A stretch of 64,000 nt of DNA. Source: Oscillatoria sp. CS-180. GTDB taxonomy: Bacteria > Cyanobacteriota > Cyanobacteriia > Phormidesmidales > Phormidesmidaceae. The DNA is taken from positions 1 through 64,000 of the forward strand of contig NZ_JAQMUB010000052.1 in NCBI RefSeq assembly GCF_028330965.1, read 5' to 3'. The position numbers and the translations under genes were made by a program. Every line of letters begins with the position of its first letter. Position 1 is the first letter of the stretch. Below the pieces are notes generated by a model that was not told the origin of the DNA, made no database searches, and worked only from the letters and a program-made list of their open reading frames with translations. Below are positions 44,954 to 54,391 of the stretch, in pieces.

Positions 44954-45293
44954 GACCTCACAAAGTCAGGAAGATAATTCCTTAACTCAGCACTTACTGA
45001 GGTTGAGGGAAAAAAAGACTTAAAGTAATTGGAATTCAGTGAATCCGTCCAGCGAGCGGCTAGTCTACGAATACTGTCCAACGCATTGTCAATACTGAAC
45101 CAAGGCATTCCGGTAAGAAGTCCGGCACACTGCATCCCTCCTTGAATCTGACGACGATCCGTTCGCCAATACCTGTATCCCGCTGCAAACGCACAAACAA
45201 ACATGGAAGATATGGTAGCTTTCGATGAACTATAGGCTTCACAGACACTAGAGTTCTTTCAGATTTGGTCGTCGCTCTACAACTTTCATTCTT
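44954..45293. other. Divergent spacer between hybrid kinase and cobN
   Basis: 340 bases with no gene I can support; open frames on the minus strand lack family features. No cobalamin riboswitch box was recognised before cobN. Confidence 0.4.
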
Positions 45294-48200
45294 ATGCATC
45301 GATTGGCTGCAACCACTGGAGGCTGGACACCTGACACGGATGGTGTCATTTTTGTCGAACAGACGCCCGCTTCAATTATCTTCATGACTGCCGCTGACAC
45401 GGATATTCAGTGTCTGTCACAAATTATTTTTCAGCAGCCAGAGAGTATGCCGAAACTCAGGGTCGTCAACCTGTTACAGCTACAGCAGCAGTTGGCTATT
45501 GATACCTATGCCGATACCGTTTTGGTCCATGCCAGCGTCATTGTTTTGCGGCTGTTGGGTGGACGGGCTTATTGGTCTTATGGGCTAGAAGTGACAAAAG
45601 CTGTTGCCGAGGCTCAAGGGATAGCTTTAATTGTCTTGCCAGGAGACGATCGCCCCGATCCTGACTTGATGGGCCATTCAACTGTACCGCTACGAGTTGC
45701 CAATACACTCTGGCGTTATCTGACCGAGGGGGGAATTGACAACATTCGTCATGGCCTGATGGAGATTTGCGATCGCTACCTCCAAACCCAATTTTCTCCA
45801 CCAGGTCCTCAGCCTTTACCCAGAGTGGGACTTGATGCACGTTGGAACGTCTCTTCGCATCTTGAGAACAAGTCCACTGATTTACCACGGGTGGGCATCT
45901 TGTTCTATCGCGCCCATGCGCTAGCCGGTAACACCGCGCCTATCAAAGCGCTCTGTGTAGCTCTTGAGGAGCGGGGACTAATGCCCGTTCCCATATACGT
46001 CTCTTCATTGCAGGACGAAGAGGTGCAGGCTGAATTGGTTTCGCTATTGAAAGCCCAAGGTGAATCAGGGGTCCGCCTACTGCTCAACACGACAAGTTTT
46101 TCCGTTGCCAAACTTAATTCCACCCAACCCTGTCTTGACCTCTGGCAACAGCTGAATGTGCCTGTCCTGCAAGTCATCCTCAGTGGCGGCACCCAGGACA
46201 ACTGGCAACAGAATTCGATGGGCCTGAGTCCGCGAGATATTGCGATGAATGTGGCCCTGCCAGAGGTCGATGGTCGCATCATTACACGAGCCGTTTCTTT
46301 CAAGACCGTGACGGCTCGCAATGAGCAAATAGAAGCCGATGTTGTGACGTATGCCCCAGTGCGCGATCGCGTTGAGTGGGTTGCCGATTTGGCTGCCAAT
46401 TGGATCACGCTGCAACAGACGCCTACCGCACACCGGCGGGTAGCTCTGGTGCTGGCAAACTATCCCAATCGAGATGGACGTCTTGCCAATGGGGTTGGCT
46501 TAGACACTCCCCAAAGCTGTATCGAACTCTTGAAAGCTCTCCAGACGAACGGTTATTCAGTTCCAGGCATTCCTGCGACTGGAGAAGACCTGATCGACCA
46601 ACTGACGCAGACTGTGACGAACGATCTTGAAAGTCAGGGAATGCGCCAGGTTCGACAGTCATTGAGCATGGCGGATTATCAAGCCTTCTATAAAACTCTA
46701 CCGCTGACCGTTCAGCAGGAAGTACAAGCGCGATGGGGGACACCTGAGGAGGAGCGATCACGCCAACCCATGAGCCAATCTAGGCTGGCCGATTCCTGGC
46801 CGATTGCCGGATTCTCATTAGGCAATATCTTTGTTGGCATTCAGCCCAGTCGAGGTTATGACCAGGATCCCTCGCTGAACTACCACGCGCCGGATCTGGA
46901 GCCAACCCATGCTTATTTGGCTTTCTATGGGTGGCTGCGACATCGTTTTCAAGCTCACGCCATCATCCACATGGGCAAGCACGGCAATCTGGAATGGCTG
47001 CCAGGAAAGGGTATTGGTCTCTCTCAAGACTGTTATCCTGAGGCGGTTTTTGGGCCGATTCCTCACCTGTATCCATTCATCGTCAACGATCCGGGGGAGG
47101 GTGCCCAAGCAAAACGCCGTGCTCAAGCCGTCATCGTCGATCATCTGACGCCACCCCTCACACGAGCAGAACTGTATGGTCCCTTACAGCGACTAGAAGG
47201 ACTGGTCGATGAATATTACGAGGCTCAGAGTTTGGATCCAACGCGATTAGCACCCATTCGCGATCGCATCCTCACCCTGCTTCAAGAAACCCAACTTCTG
47301 ACCGATCTAACGCTTGAGAATGACGCTTCTGAACCCTCACCGACAGACGAAACCTTTGCAAATCTATTACCCACAGTAGACGGTTACTTATGCGAGTTGA
47401 AGGAAGCGCAGATCCGAGACGGTTTGCATATCTTTGGGCAGTGTCCTCAGGGTCGGCAGCTTAGAGATTTGATGGTCGCGATCGCTCGGCATCCATCTTC
47501 AAAACGGCTAGGACTGACGCGGGCGATCGCTCAGGATTGGCAACTCAACATTGATCCTCTGACCGATGATTTAGGTCAGCAGTGGACTTTGACTGAACAA
47601 CGGCCAGCGATCGCAAAGGCGGGTGACTTGTATCGCTGCCGTACGGTGGGGGACGTCGTTGAGGTGCTTGAAAATCAGGCTGCAAGCTGGGTCGAAACGA
47701 CCCTCCAAGATCAGCCCTTTGTGCCCGCGTTGACGTCAGCTGATTATCCCGCCACTCTCCAAGAATTGAGTTGGATCCGAGAGTACTTGCTGCCGACACT
47801 GCGTCAAACGCCTCAAGAAATTCAGGCGGTGTTGGCTGGATTGAACGGACAGTACGTGCCCAGTGGTCCCGCTGGCGCTCCCACCCGCAACCGCCCAGAC
47901 GTTTTACCTACCGGACGCAACTTTTACTCCGTAGATATTCGCGCCATTCCCACAGAGAGCGCTTGGGATGTCGGACGTCAGGCGGCTGAGCTTTTGGTCG
48001 AGCGATATACCCAAGACAACGGTGACTATCCTCAGGCGATCGGTCTCTCGGTTTGGGGCACGTCAACCATGCGGACGGGCGGTGATGACTTAGCAGAAGC
48101 CCTAGCGCTGCTCGGGGTACGTCCAGTTTGGGATGGTCCTTCTCGTCGGGTAGTTGATTTTGAAGTCTTGCCGATTTCTGTGCTGGGTCGTCCCCGGGTG

Positions 48201-49136
48201 GATGTTACGCTGCGAGTTTCAGGCTTCTTCCGGGATGCCTTTCCTAACCTGATCGACTTGTTTGATCAGGCGGTGACCGCAGTCTCCCAACTCTTAGAAG
48301 CGCCGGAGGACAATCCCCTCGCGGCAAAAGTGGCTAGCGAGATACAGCATTGGCAAATGCAAGGCTTGGAGCCTGAGCAGGCAGCTGAGCGATCGCGCTA
48401 CCGTGTCTTTGGTTCAAAACCGGGTGCGTATGGAGCTGGGCTACAGGGATTAATTGAGGCTCAGAATTGGACCGATGATCGGGATTTAGCTCAGGCTTAC
48501 ATCAACTGGAGCAGCTACGCCTACGGACGTCAGGCCCAGGGACGATCTGCTCCTGAGGCATTCGAGGCGCGCTTACAAACGCTACAAGTCGTGCTGCATA
48601 ACCAGGACAACCGCGAACACGATCTGCTCGATTCGGATGACTACTATCAGTTTCAAGGGGGTCTGACGGCAGCTGTCCGCAAGGTTTCAGGGCGATCGCC
48701 TCAGGTCTATTTTGGCGATCATTCAGTGATTGAGAATCCTAAAGTGCGATCGCTCCAACAAGAAATCGCTCGCGTCTATCGTTCTCGTGTGGTCAATCCC
48801 AAATGGATTACAGGGGTTAAACGCCACGGCTATAAGGGAGCTTTTGAAATGGCTGCGACTGTAGACTATCTCTTTGCCTATGACGCGACGACTCAATGTG
48901 TGGCGGATTACATGTATGAAGGTGTCGCAGCAGCCTATTTACTCAACGAAGCAACTCGTCAATTTGTCCAACGAAGCAATCCTTGGGCGTTACGAGATAT
49001 GGCAGAACGCCTCTTAGAAGCTCACCAACGCCAGTTCTGGCAGCGGGCATCGACTGATACGTTGAACATTTTGAGAGAAATTGTCCATGCGGCTGAAGCA
49101 GACATCGAGTCTCGTCAGGATTCCACCATAGGATAG
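45294..49136 (+). CDS. cobN: CobN, cobaltochelatase large subunit
   Basis: A 1280-residue protein of the CobN/BchH family, which inserts cobalt into hydrogenobyrinic acid a,c-diamide for cobalamin synthesis. Signs are VGILFYRAHALAGNTAPIKA near residue 200, AIIHMGKHGNLEWLPGKG in the middle and FGSKPGAYGAGLQGLIEAQN and VKRHGYKGAFEMAATVDYLF in the C-terminal part. The length and order fit CobN rather than the magnesium chelatase ChlH, which is longer. The helper ATPases are not here. An ArsR-type gene follows 79 bases downstream. Confidence 0.93.
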   Translation: MHRLAATTGGWTPDTDGVIFVEQTPASIIFMTAADTDIQCLSQIIFQQPESMPKLRVVNLLQLQQQLAIDTYADTVLVHASVIVLRLLGGRAYWSYGLEVTKAVAEAQGIALIVLPGDDRPDPDLMGHSTVPLRVANTLWRYLTEGGIDNIRHGLMEICDRYLQTQFSPPGPQPLPRVGLDARWNVSSHLENKSTDLPRVGILFYRAHALAGNTAPIKALCVALEERGLMPVPIYVSSLQDEEVQAELVSLLKAQGESGVRLLLNTTSFSVAKLNSTQPCLDLWQQLNVPVLQVILSGGTQDNWQQNSMGLSPRDIAMNVALPEVDGRIITRAVSFKTVTARNEQIEADVVTYAPVRDRVEWVADLAANWITLQQTPTAHRRVALVLANYPNRDGRLANGVGLDTPQSCIELLKALQTNGYSVPGIPATGEDLIDQLTQTVTNDLESQGMRQVRQSLSMADYQAFYKTLPLTVQQEVQARWGTPEEERSRQPMSQSRLADSWPIAGFSLGNIFVGIQPSRGYDQDPSLNYHAPDLEPTHAYLAFYGWLRHRFQAHAIIHMGKHGNLEWLPGKGIGLSQDCYPEAVFGPIPHLYPFIVNDPGEGAQAKRRAQAVIVDHLTPPLTRAELYGPLQRLEGLVDEYYEAQSLDPTRLAPIRDRILTLLQETQLLTDLTLENDASEPSPTDETFANLLPTVDGYLCELKEAQIRDGLHIFGQCPQGRQLRDLMVAIARHPSSKRLGLTRAIAQDWQLNIDPLTDDLGQQWTLTEQRPAIAKAGDLYRCRTVGDVVEVLENQAASWVETTLQDQPFVPALTSADYPATLQELSWIREYLLPTLRQTPQEIQAVLAGLNGQYVPSGPAGAPTRNRPDVLPTGRNFYSVDIRAIPTESAWDVGRQAAELLVERYTQDNGDYPQAIGLSVWGTSTMRTGGDDLAEALALLGVRPVWDGPSRRVVDFEVLPISVLGRPRVDVTLRVSGFFRDAFPNLIDLFDQAVTAVSQLLEAPEDNPLAAKVASEIQHWQMQGLEPEQAAERSRYRVFGSKPGAYGAGLQGLIEAQNWTDDRDLAQAYINWSSYAYGRQAQGRSAPEAFEARLQTLQVVLHNQDNREHDLLDSDDYYQFQGGLTAAVRKVSGRSPQVYFGDHSVIENPKVRSLQQEIARVYRSRVVNPKWITGVKRHGYKGAFEMAATVDYLFAYDATTQCVADYMYEGVAAAYLLNEATRQFVQRSNPWALRDMAERLLEAHQRQFWQRASTDTLNILREIVHAAEADIESRQDSTIG

Positions 49137-49215
49137 AGCACAGGAAGTTGCTACTCTTCTTTTGGCTGCTAGAATAGCGGGGATCGCCTTTCACACATCG
49201 TTTGGAGTCAATCTT

Positions 49216-49581
49216 ATGGAGCCTGTGCCCATAGATGTGGTTCAGCAGGTAGCAGCCTACTTCGGCATCCTAAGCGAACCCATGCGCCTTAAGATTTTGA
49301 ATCTGCTACGGGATGGCGAAAAGTGCGTTCAGGATCTAGTCGAAGCGACTGCGACCAGTCAAGCTAATGTCTCAAAGCATTTAAAGGTGATGATGCAGGC
49401 GGGAATGCTGTCTCGTCGAGCTGAAGGAACCGCCGCCTACTATAGCGTGACGGATGACTTGACCTATGAGTTGTGTACCTTGGTATGCGATCGCCTCGCC
49501 ACCCGAATTGAACAGCAAGCCCAGAGCTTCCGCTCCTTCAGCCTCGCCTCATCCCACATCAACGGACATGGCAAAGGCTAG
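49216..49581 (+). CDS. ArsR-family transcriptional regulator
   Basis: A 121-residue winged-helix protein: FGILSEPMRLKILNLLRDGE, SQANVSKHLKVMMQAGML and a wing AEGTAAYYSV. Cysteines lie in ELCTLVC near the C-terminus and CVQDL in the middle, possible metal or redox ligands. The ATG at 49216 has GGAG eight bases before it. It lies next to cobN, so a cobalt or cobalamin response is conceivable but unproven. Confidence 0.85.
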   Translation: MEPVPIDVVQQVAAYFGILSEPMRLKILNLLRDGEKCVQDLVEATATSQANVSKHLKVMMQAGMLSRRAEGTAAYYSVTDDLTYELCTLVCDRLATRIEQQAQSFRSFSLASSHINGHGKG

Positions 49582-49628
49582 AAGCTTGAGAACGCTAAAA
49601 GGATATTTGGAAATACGGAGACTCAAAG

Positions 49629-49665
49629 ACAGGTAGGGTGGGCAGTGCCCACCTCACACTACGCC
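49629..49665. repeat. Isolated GTAGGGTGGGCA repeat
   Basis: GGTAGGGTGGGCAGTGCCCACC followed by a few bases and CTACG. Same family as at 22.3-22.9 kb. Confidence 0.65.
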
Positions 49666-49745
49666 TAGGAATTAATAGACCGTTTGCATAAGCCCTGCTG
49701 AAGATGTGTATATCGCATAAACTGTGCCGTTCATCTCTTGACGCT

Positions 49746-50191
49746 ATGAAAAAGCGCAATAAGAAGTTCAATCCCAAACGCAAAATACGCAAAATAGACA
49801 AGTGTAATTTTGACAATCTCTTAGCGCTTTCAAAGCAAGTTCAGTATGGCGGCAATCCTGAACACAAAAAAACCCGGGTGATTTCAATCTGATACCTCCT
49901 AGCGGCTTGAGACCCGGTAAATCTCTTTGTGATTCTGTCGGCATCTTCACTCAGCGTGAAGCTTTAGGGTTGCTACAGAAAGGAATTAAAACTGGGTTAG
50001 TGAGTGAGCGCTATATAGGGCAATGGCCGAAAAATGTCTGGTCAGTTATGGATGATGGTATTCCGTTAGAAGCACAGCTTGAGTCAGCCGAATGGGGAAC
50101 TTATCATGGTTATCCTATGCAAGCTGAGGATCCCCTTTCTGAAGAGGTGATTAAGCAATGGAGGATTCGGAGTGAGCGCCCTAGGTCTTGA
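49746..50191 (+). pseudogene. Small partner of the ImmA-like gene, frameshifted
   Basis: A conserved short protein read in two frames. It starts at the ATG at 49746 (KKRNKKFNPKRKIRK; YGGNPEHKK). At a run of seven A near 49864-49870 the frame breaks, and the continuation NPGDF, then LRPGKSLCDSVGIFTQREAL and PLEAQLESAEWGTYHGYP, runs in the -1 frame to 50191. Eight A would restore one continuous protein of about 148 residues. Proteins with NPEHKxNPGDF and GTYHGYP patterns are commonly found before ImmA/IrrE-like genes. The cause may be a real mutation, a programmed or transcriptional slip, or a sequencing error. Confidence 0.7.
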
Positions 50192-51506
50192 GTTTGAGTG
50201 GCTGACCAGCGGAAATGGCTTGCCCGAGATTCAACAAACGATGGGCCTGGTCAGATTGATAGCAGGTGATATCAATCTGACCAGAAATGAGGATATCTGG
50301 TCTAGAACAATTCGCGACACTGTTCTGGTTTCTGCCTATCCTCTTGCTGAATGGATAGCTTCCTCTTGGTGGAGATTACTCTACGAGCCTCTTCCAGCCA
50401 GAGGAACAAAACCTTCAGTAGATTGGAGAATGGCTCATGAAATCACGGCAGCGAATCATGGATTTATCTGGCCTAGAGTAATCCTCGCTTCAGATACAGA
50501 ATGGATGCAGGTCTGGTCTACGATATCCAACACCTCCGATCAACAGTCCGTTCGATATATCAACAGCCTTGCTCAACCTTTCCTTATCAAGCTGATTGAG
50601 TTTGAACAAAAGGCAAGAGCTTTTATTGAATCTGTAATCTCTCGCCTTGCTGCAACAGAAATTTCAAGCACACCTTTAGCAAATCTTTGGCAGGAGGTTC
50701 AAGAAGAGTTGTCTGAACCATATGCTAGGCGATATCGTCGCTGCGAAGCTGAACTCGGTTTTGATCCTGATGAATGCCCGGAAGAGCTTGTCAAAGACGC
50801 TTTAGATTTTGCTGAGCGGATGGGGGGTATGCCCTTATCAGAGATAGCACCTGCCTACAGCCGCAATATATCAGAGGCGAAACCGCTCAGCGCGGCTATT
50901 AACGACCTGACTCAAGCATCAGGTTTGGAGGGAAAACCGGAAACTTTCATCACCCAAGCTGGTCGACAAGAGATTTCAAAGGCACCCTGGCAAACGGCAA
51001 ACGCAAGAGCATCTGCTCTACGTAACCAAATAGGTCTTGGAGATGCTCCTGTTAGAGACAACAAACTCTATGATTTGCTGGGTCTACAGCAATCTGAATA
51101 TGAAACGTGGATCCCTCTAAGTCGGCAGACTGTTGCTCTTGCCGTTCCAACAGCAACTGCTGGATTGAACTTTCATTTTAGAAAGAGGCACCCAGTCGCG
51201 AGAAGATTTGAATTGGCTCGGTTTATTGGTGATTTTATGCTCTACGGTGCTGAAGAAAAATCGTGGCTTGCAAGCACCGACCTGAGGACTTCTAGACAAA
51301 AATATCAGCGTGCTTTTGCTGCCGAATTCCTTTGCCCTCTTGATGGCTTACTTGACTACTTGGACGGTGACTACTCAGAGACAGCGCTAGAAGATGCTGC
51401 TGAATATTTCAGTGTTAGCCAACAGACGGTCGAGTTGATACTTGCAAATAACAGTTTGATGGCTACTCCTCAGCCAAATCATTGTGAGGATAGCCTTCCA
51501 TACTAA
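50172..51506 (+). CDS. ImmA/IrrE-like protein with lost HExxH motif
   Basis: A 444-residue protein. The N-terminal 280 residues are helical and unassigned. The last 130 resemble the ImmA/IrrE Zn-peptidase fold: HPVARRFELARFIGDFMLYG where HExxH is expected, then QKYQRAFAAEFLCPLDGLLD and AEYFSVSQQTVELIL, the usual following blocks. The zinc-binding pair is replaced, so peptidase activity is unlikely. It overlaps the preceding gene by 20 bases. Its GTG start has GGAGG seven bases upstream, a strong sign of translational coupling. Such pairs resemble type II toxin-antitoxin or defence modules. Confidence 0.75.
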   Translation: MSALGLEFEWLTSGNGLPEIQQTMGLVRLIAGDINLTRNEDIWSRTIRDTVLVSAYPLAEWIASSWWRLLYEPLPARGTKPSVDWRMAHEITAANHGFIWPRVILASDTEWMQVWSTISNTSDQQSVRYINSLAQPFLIKLIEFEQKARAFIESVISRLAATEISSTPLANLWQEVQEELSEPYARRYRRCEAELGFDPDECPEELVKDALDFAERMGGMPLSEIAPAYSRNISEAKPLSAAINDLTQASGLEGKPETFITQAGRQEISKAPWQTANARASALRNQIGLGDAPVRDNKLYDLLGLQQSEYETWIPLSRQTVALAVPTATAGLNFHFRKRHPVARRFELARFIGDFMLYGAEEKSWLASTDLRTSRQKYQRAFAAEFLCPLDGLLDYLDGDYSETALEDAAEYFSVSQQTVELILANNSLMATPQPNHCEDSLPY

Positions 51507-51630
51507 CTTTGGGTATTAAAACCAGAAGGCCAAAAAAGCAGAATTGCGCCTTCATACAGAAGGGATTATAGCGTTCTAATGTATTTTCATTAAGATACTG
51601 AGGCGATCGCTAAGGTGCACGTTTTAAGTC

Positions 51631-51735
51631 ACAGCCGTCGCCAGTTCCGTTAGGACAAGACGGCGAGCCATCTGGCCTATGCTAAGTACCCGGATGCCAT
51701 TGGGAATGCACAAACCTAGATGGCTACAGCTATAA
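51631..51735. repeat. Dispersed repeat family A, copy 5 (best preserved)
   Basis: About 105 bp and the cleanest copy: GCCAGTTCCGTTAGGACAAG, AGCCATCTGG (51666-51675), CCCGGATGCCATTGGG and CCTAGATGGCT (51715-51725). The outer AGCCATCTGG/CCTAGATGGCT arms enclose the inner CCC/GGG hairpin. Its end overlaps the last codons of the following minus-strand gene. Confidence 0.85.
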
Positions 51736-52674
51736 CTTTAATTCCATTTGGATGTTACAGCGTTCATAAGGAGAGGGATGTCTAACCACTTTTCGAAACC
51801 CTAATTTTTGATAGAGGTTGATGGCTGCTTCGAGTGCTGTATTGCTCTCTATAAAGACCGTTTCCGCACCTAACTCACGCGCTTTATTAATGGCTGTTTC
51901 CCCTAACAATTGCCCAATACCCTTACCTCTGGCACGAGTTGTGACCGCCATCTTTGCCAATTCATAGGTGCGATCGCTCTCTTTGATCAAGGTACAGGTT
52001 CCTACAACGTGATCGGCATCAAGTGCCATAAAAATATAACCACCTGGCTCCAGAATTTTTTCCTGCGGGTTCATTAGAACCGTTCGATCAGCCTCTTCAA
52101 TCTCAAAATATTGCTCAATCCATTCGTAATTCAATTGCTGGAAATCGTCGTAAAATTCTGGTCCATAATCCACAACTTTTACAGCCTGACATTTCCTTTG
52201 TTTTCGCACCTTTTGAACCCGCTCGAAGAAGCTCTGATGAGCCAGTAGAAATTCGACTTCTTCGATCGCTGCCCATAAGTCATTCTGAGTTTCCTGTAGA
52301 AGCTGCGCGATCGCTTCTCTCACATCAGAACACTGTTCATCCAAACGCGGAACAATGGCCTTTCCAGCCGCTGAGAGTTTGACAATGTTCACCCGTGCAT
52401 CGGTTTGACTTTTCTCAGTGCTGACCAGATCTTTTTTTGCCATTTCTTTGACGATTTGGCTGACGGAGGGGTGAGAATGCCCAATTGCTTGAGCAATCTC
52501 AGTTACAGAAGCGCTTTCAACTCTAGCCAACGTATAAAAGACGGGGAACCATTTGGCGTCTAGCGAAACATCGTAGAGGTCGTAGACCTTTTCAGCATCC
52601 TCAGCAAACTGTCCTGAAAGCCGTCTCAGGCGACTCCCCAGTGCCAGACTGCCAACTCTAGAGTAAAAGCTCAT
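51730..52674 (-). CDS. MarR-GNAT fusion: transcription factor-acetyltransferase
   Basis: A 314-residue protein. Residues about 1-150 are a MarR-type winged helix (SVTEIAQAIGHSHPSVSQIV; DARVNIVKLSAAGK). Residues about 165-314 are a GNAT domain with the acetyl-CoA loop TTRARGKGIGQLLGE and ending YQKLGFRKV. Fusions of this order are known in many bacteria, with no clear substrate. The stop codon and the last codon before it lie within repeat A copy 5. Confidence 0.88.
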   Translation of the reverse strand: MSFYSRVGSLALGSRLRRLSGQFAEDAEKVYDLYDVSLDAKWFPVFYTLARVESASVTEIAQAIGHSHPSVSQIVKEMAKKDLVSTEKSQTDARVNIVKLSAAGKAIVPRLDEQCSDVREAIAQLLQETQNDLWAAIEEVEFLLAHQSFFERVQKVRKQRKCQAVKVVDYGPEFYDDFQQLNYEWIEQYFEIEEADRTVLMNPQEKILEPGGYIFMALDADHVVGTCTLIKESDRTYELAKMAVTTRARGKGIGQLLGETAINKARELGAETVFIESNTALEAAINLYQKLGFRKVVRHPSPYERCNIQMELKL

Positions 52675-52818
52675 AGTAAGAAGGTAGTTACGTAAGCACT
52701 TACATATTAATTAGAAAACCACTAACGAACAATACAGTTTGCTTTACATTGAATGTCTAAATATCCAAGCGCCTTATCTAGTGAGTGATAAAAGCTTCTT
52801 CTAAAGGTCCATTTGGGG

Positions 52819-53505
52819 TTAGTCAGCCAACGTTTCTACACCAAAGTCACTCTCTAGATCACTACGAGTGATGGGTTGACGCACTTCTAGCCCTTCGCCT
52901 CCTAGAAGCGTCAGTGGCTCACCTTCTACCGAAAGCCAAACTGGAGATTCTGGTTCCAAAGCTGTGGCTGTGTAGACGACTTGGGCCAGACGACCAATCA
53001 TGGACGCACTGCCTCCACCATAGGTGAAATCCTCAGACAGATTGACATAGACCCCCTCAGATTCGACAGACAGTGCTAGTAGTTCGGTCTCAGGCGGAAT
53101 GCCTGTAGCAGCACCGGCACTTTCAGGCCCGTCCATTAAGCTAGCAAAGGCAAGTTCTAAGGTGTCAGACGAAGATGCCTCCGCTGGCAATTCGATAGAA
53201 GAGGAGTTGAGCGCAACAGCATCCCCTTCAGATGACAGCCAGTACAGAGTTGCTTCTTGGCGAGGCGAAGTAACATCTGCCTCTGGTGGATCGGGCACCT
53301 CTACAGGGGGAGAAGTGGGTGCGTCAACCCCTTCTGGAATCGCTTCTCCTTCAATTTCAATTTCTGGGAATTCGACAACAGGCGTTTTGGGCGCAATTGA
53401 TCGCCACGTCAGCCAAGCAGTTGCGCTGCCTGCACTCAAGATGACTGCGGCTAACCCTAAGATGACCCCTAACGATGGGCGATGACGAGGAGATTTGTCT
53501 TCCAT
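52819..53505 (-). CDS. GerMN-domain membrane-anchored protein
   Basis: A 228-residue protein with one N-terminal membrane segment (LGVILGLAAVILSAGSATAW), a Glu/Pro/Thr-rich linker and a C-terminal GerMN-like domain: ATLYWLSSEGDAV at its start, then LELAFASLMDGP and VYVNLSEDF. GerMN domains occur in envelope proteins. Its role here is unknown. Confidence 0.8.
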   Translation of the reverse strand: MEDKSPRHRPSLGVILGLAAVILSAGSATAWLTWRSIAPKTPVVEFPEIEIEGEAIPEGVDAPTSPPVEVPDPPEADVTSPRQEATLYWLSSEGDAVALNSSSIELPAEASSSDTLELAFASLMDGPESAGAATGIPPETELLALSVESEGVYVNLSEDFTYGGGSASMIGRLAQVVYTATALEPESPVWLSVEGEPLTLLGGEGLEVRQPITRSDLESDFGVETLAD

Positions 53506-53575
53506 TGCTCAAACTCTCATTGGTACTGCCAGAATGCCATGCGTTTATTGTGGCTTAGGCATTGATTATGCCACT

Positions 53576-54376
53576 TCAATCCTCAAAATTGAGCAAAGCT
53601 GATGCGGGGTCAATGCGTAGAAAAACGACGATATCTAACGTCTCCGGCTGTAAATCAAGTCGTAGTACACGAGCAACAATGTCAATCTCTTCAAACTGTT
53701 TCAAAGTCAGTTCAGAGTTGATTCCGGCTGTAAAAGCGTCGATAAGCTGACGCGGAACAGGCTGTTCGTCAACCGTAACGGTTGGTTCTACTAAAACCAA
53801 TTGATGACCGTCTATTACTTCCAGCCCGGTCTCGACGAGTGCTTGTACTTGCTCTTGCTGTACTCGGTCTTCGATATCAACAGTCACTTGCACCCGATTT
53901 CCAGATAAAAACTGAATTTGAGGATTGGCAAAACCATAGCGATCCCTTTGACGATCGCTCACCCCTGGTAAGTCAAATTCCAGCGTATCGAGGAGAGTTT
54001 GAATCCGCTGCGATCGCAACAGAACATTCAGATCGTCGGCTCTAAAGATAAAATGGCTGGCCGCTTGAATGGGTTCATCCAGTGCTAGCTCACCTGACTG
54101 CAACGCGGGGAGATCAATATCAATGGGATCAGTTTCAACATCAAAAACATCGATTCTCAGTTCAGGGATAGGATAGACACCACGCCCCGCAATCCGTACC
54201 CGTTCGACCCGACCACCCGTCAGCCGAAAACTGGGGGTATTGTCAATGCGAACGTCAATGAGATCAGCCTGATGAATTCGTTCTCGAATTAAACCTTCGG
54301 CAACTTGGTCTGCCACCAGACCGACAGGCGAAATTAGTGTTAGCAGACTGGACAAAATGATGGTGACCCATTCCAT
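53576..54376 (-). CDS. DUF2993 (LmeA-like) family protein
   Basis: A 266-residue protein with a short hydrophobic start and a long beta-rich body: RLTGGRVERVRIAGRGVYPI and SGELALDEPIQAASHFIFRADDLN, as in DUF2993/LmeA-like lipid-binding-type proteins. Cyanobacteria carry several copies. Role unknown. It lies 15 bases downstream of proS on the same strand and may be cotranscribed with it. Confidence 0.8.
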   Translation of the reverse strand: MEWVTIILSSLLTLISPVGLVADQVAEGLIRERIHQADLIDVRIDNTPSFRLTGGRVERVRIAGRGVYPIPELRIDVFDVETDPIDIDLPALQSGELALDEPIQAASHFIFRADDLNVLLRSQRIQTLLDTLEFDLPGVSDRQRDRYGFANPQIQFLSGNRVQVTVDIEDRVQQEQVQALVETGLEVIDGHQLVLVEPTVTVDEQPVPRQLIDAFTAGINSELTLKQFEEIDIVARVLRLDLQPETLDIVVFLRIDPASALLNFED

Positions 54377-54391
54377 AGTCTTGGGCTGCCT

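Noticed and set aside
44954-45293. A cobalamin riboswitch before cobN
   Set aside because: No recognisable B12 box or conserved core sequence was seen.
44950-45299. Two minus-strand frames between the hybrid kinase and cobN
   Set aside because: Both are short, overlap gene starts, and show no family blocks.
45294-49136. Magnesium chelatase subunit ChlH as an alternative call
   Set aside because: Length and blocks match CobN better than ChlH; there is no second chlorophyll gene nearby.
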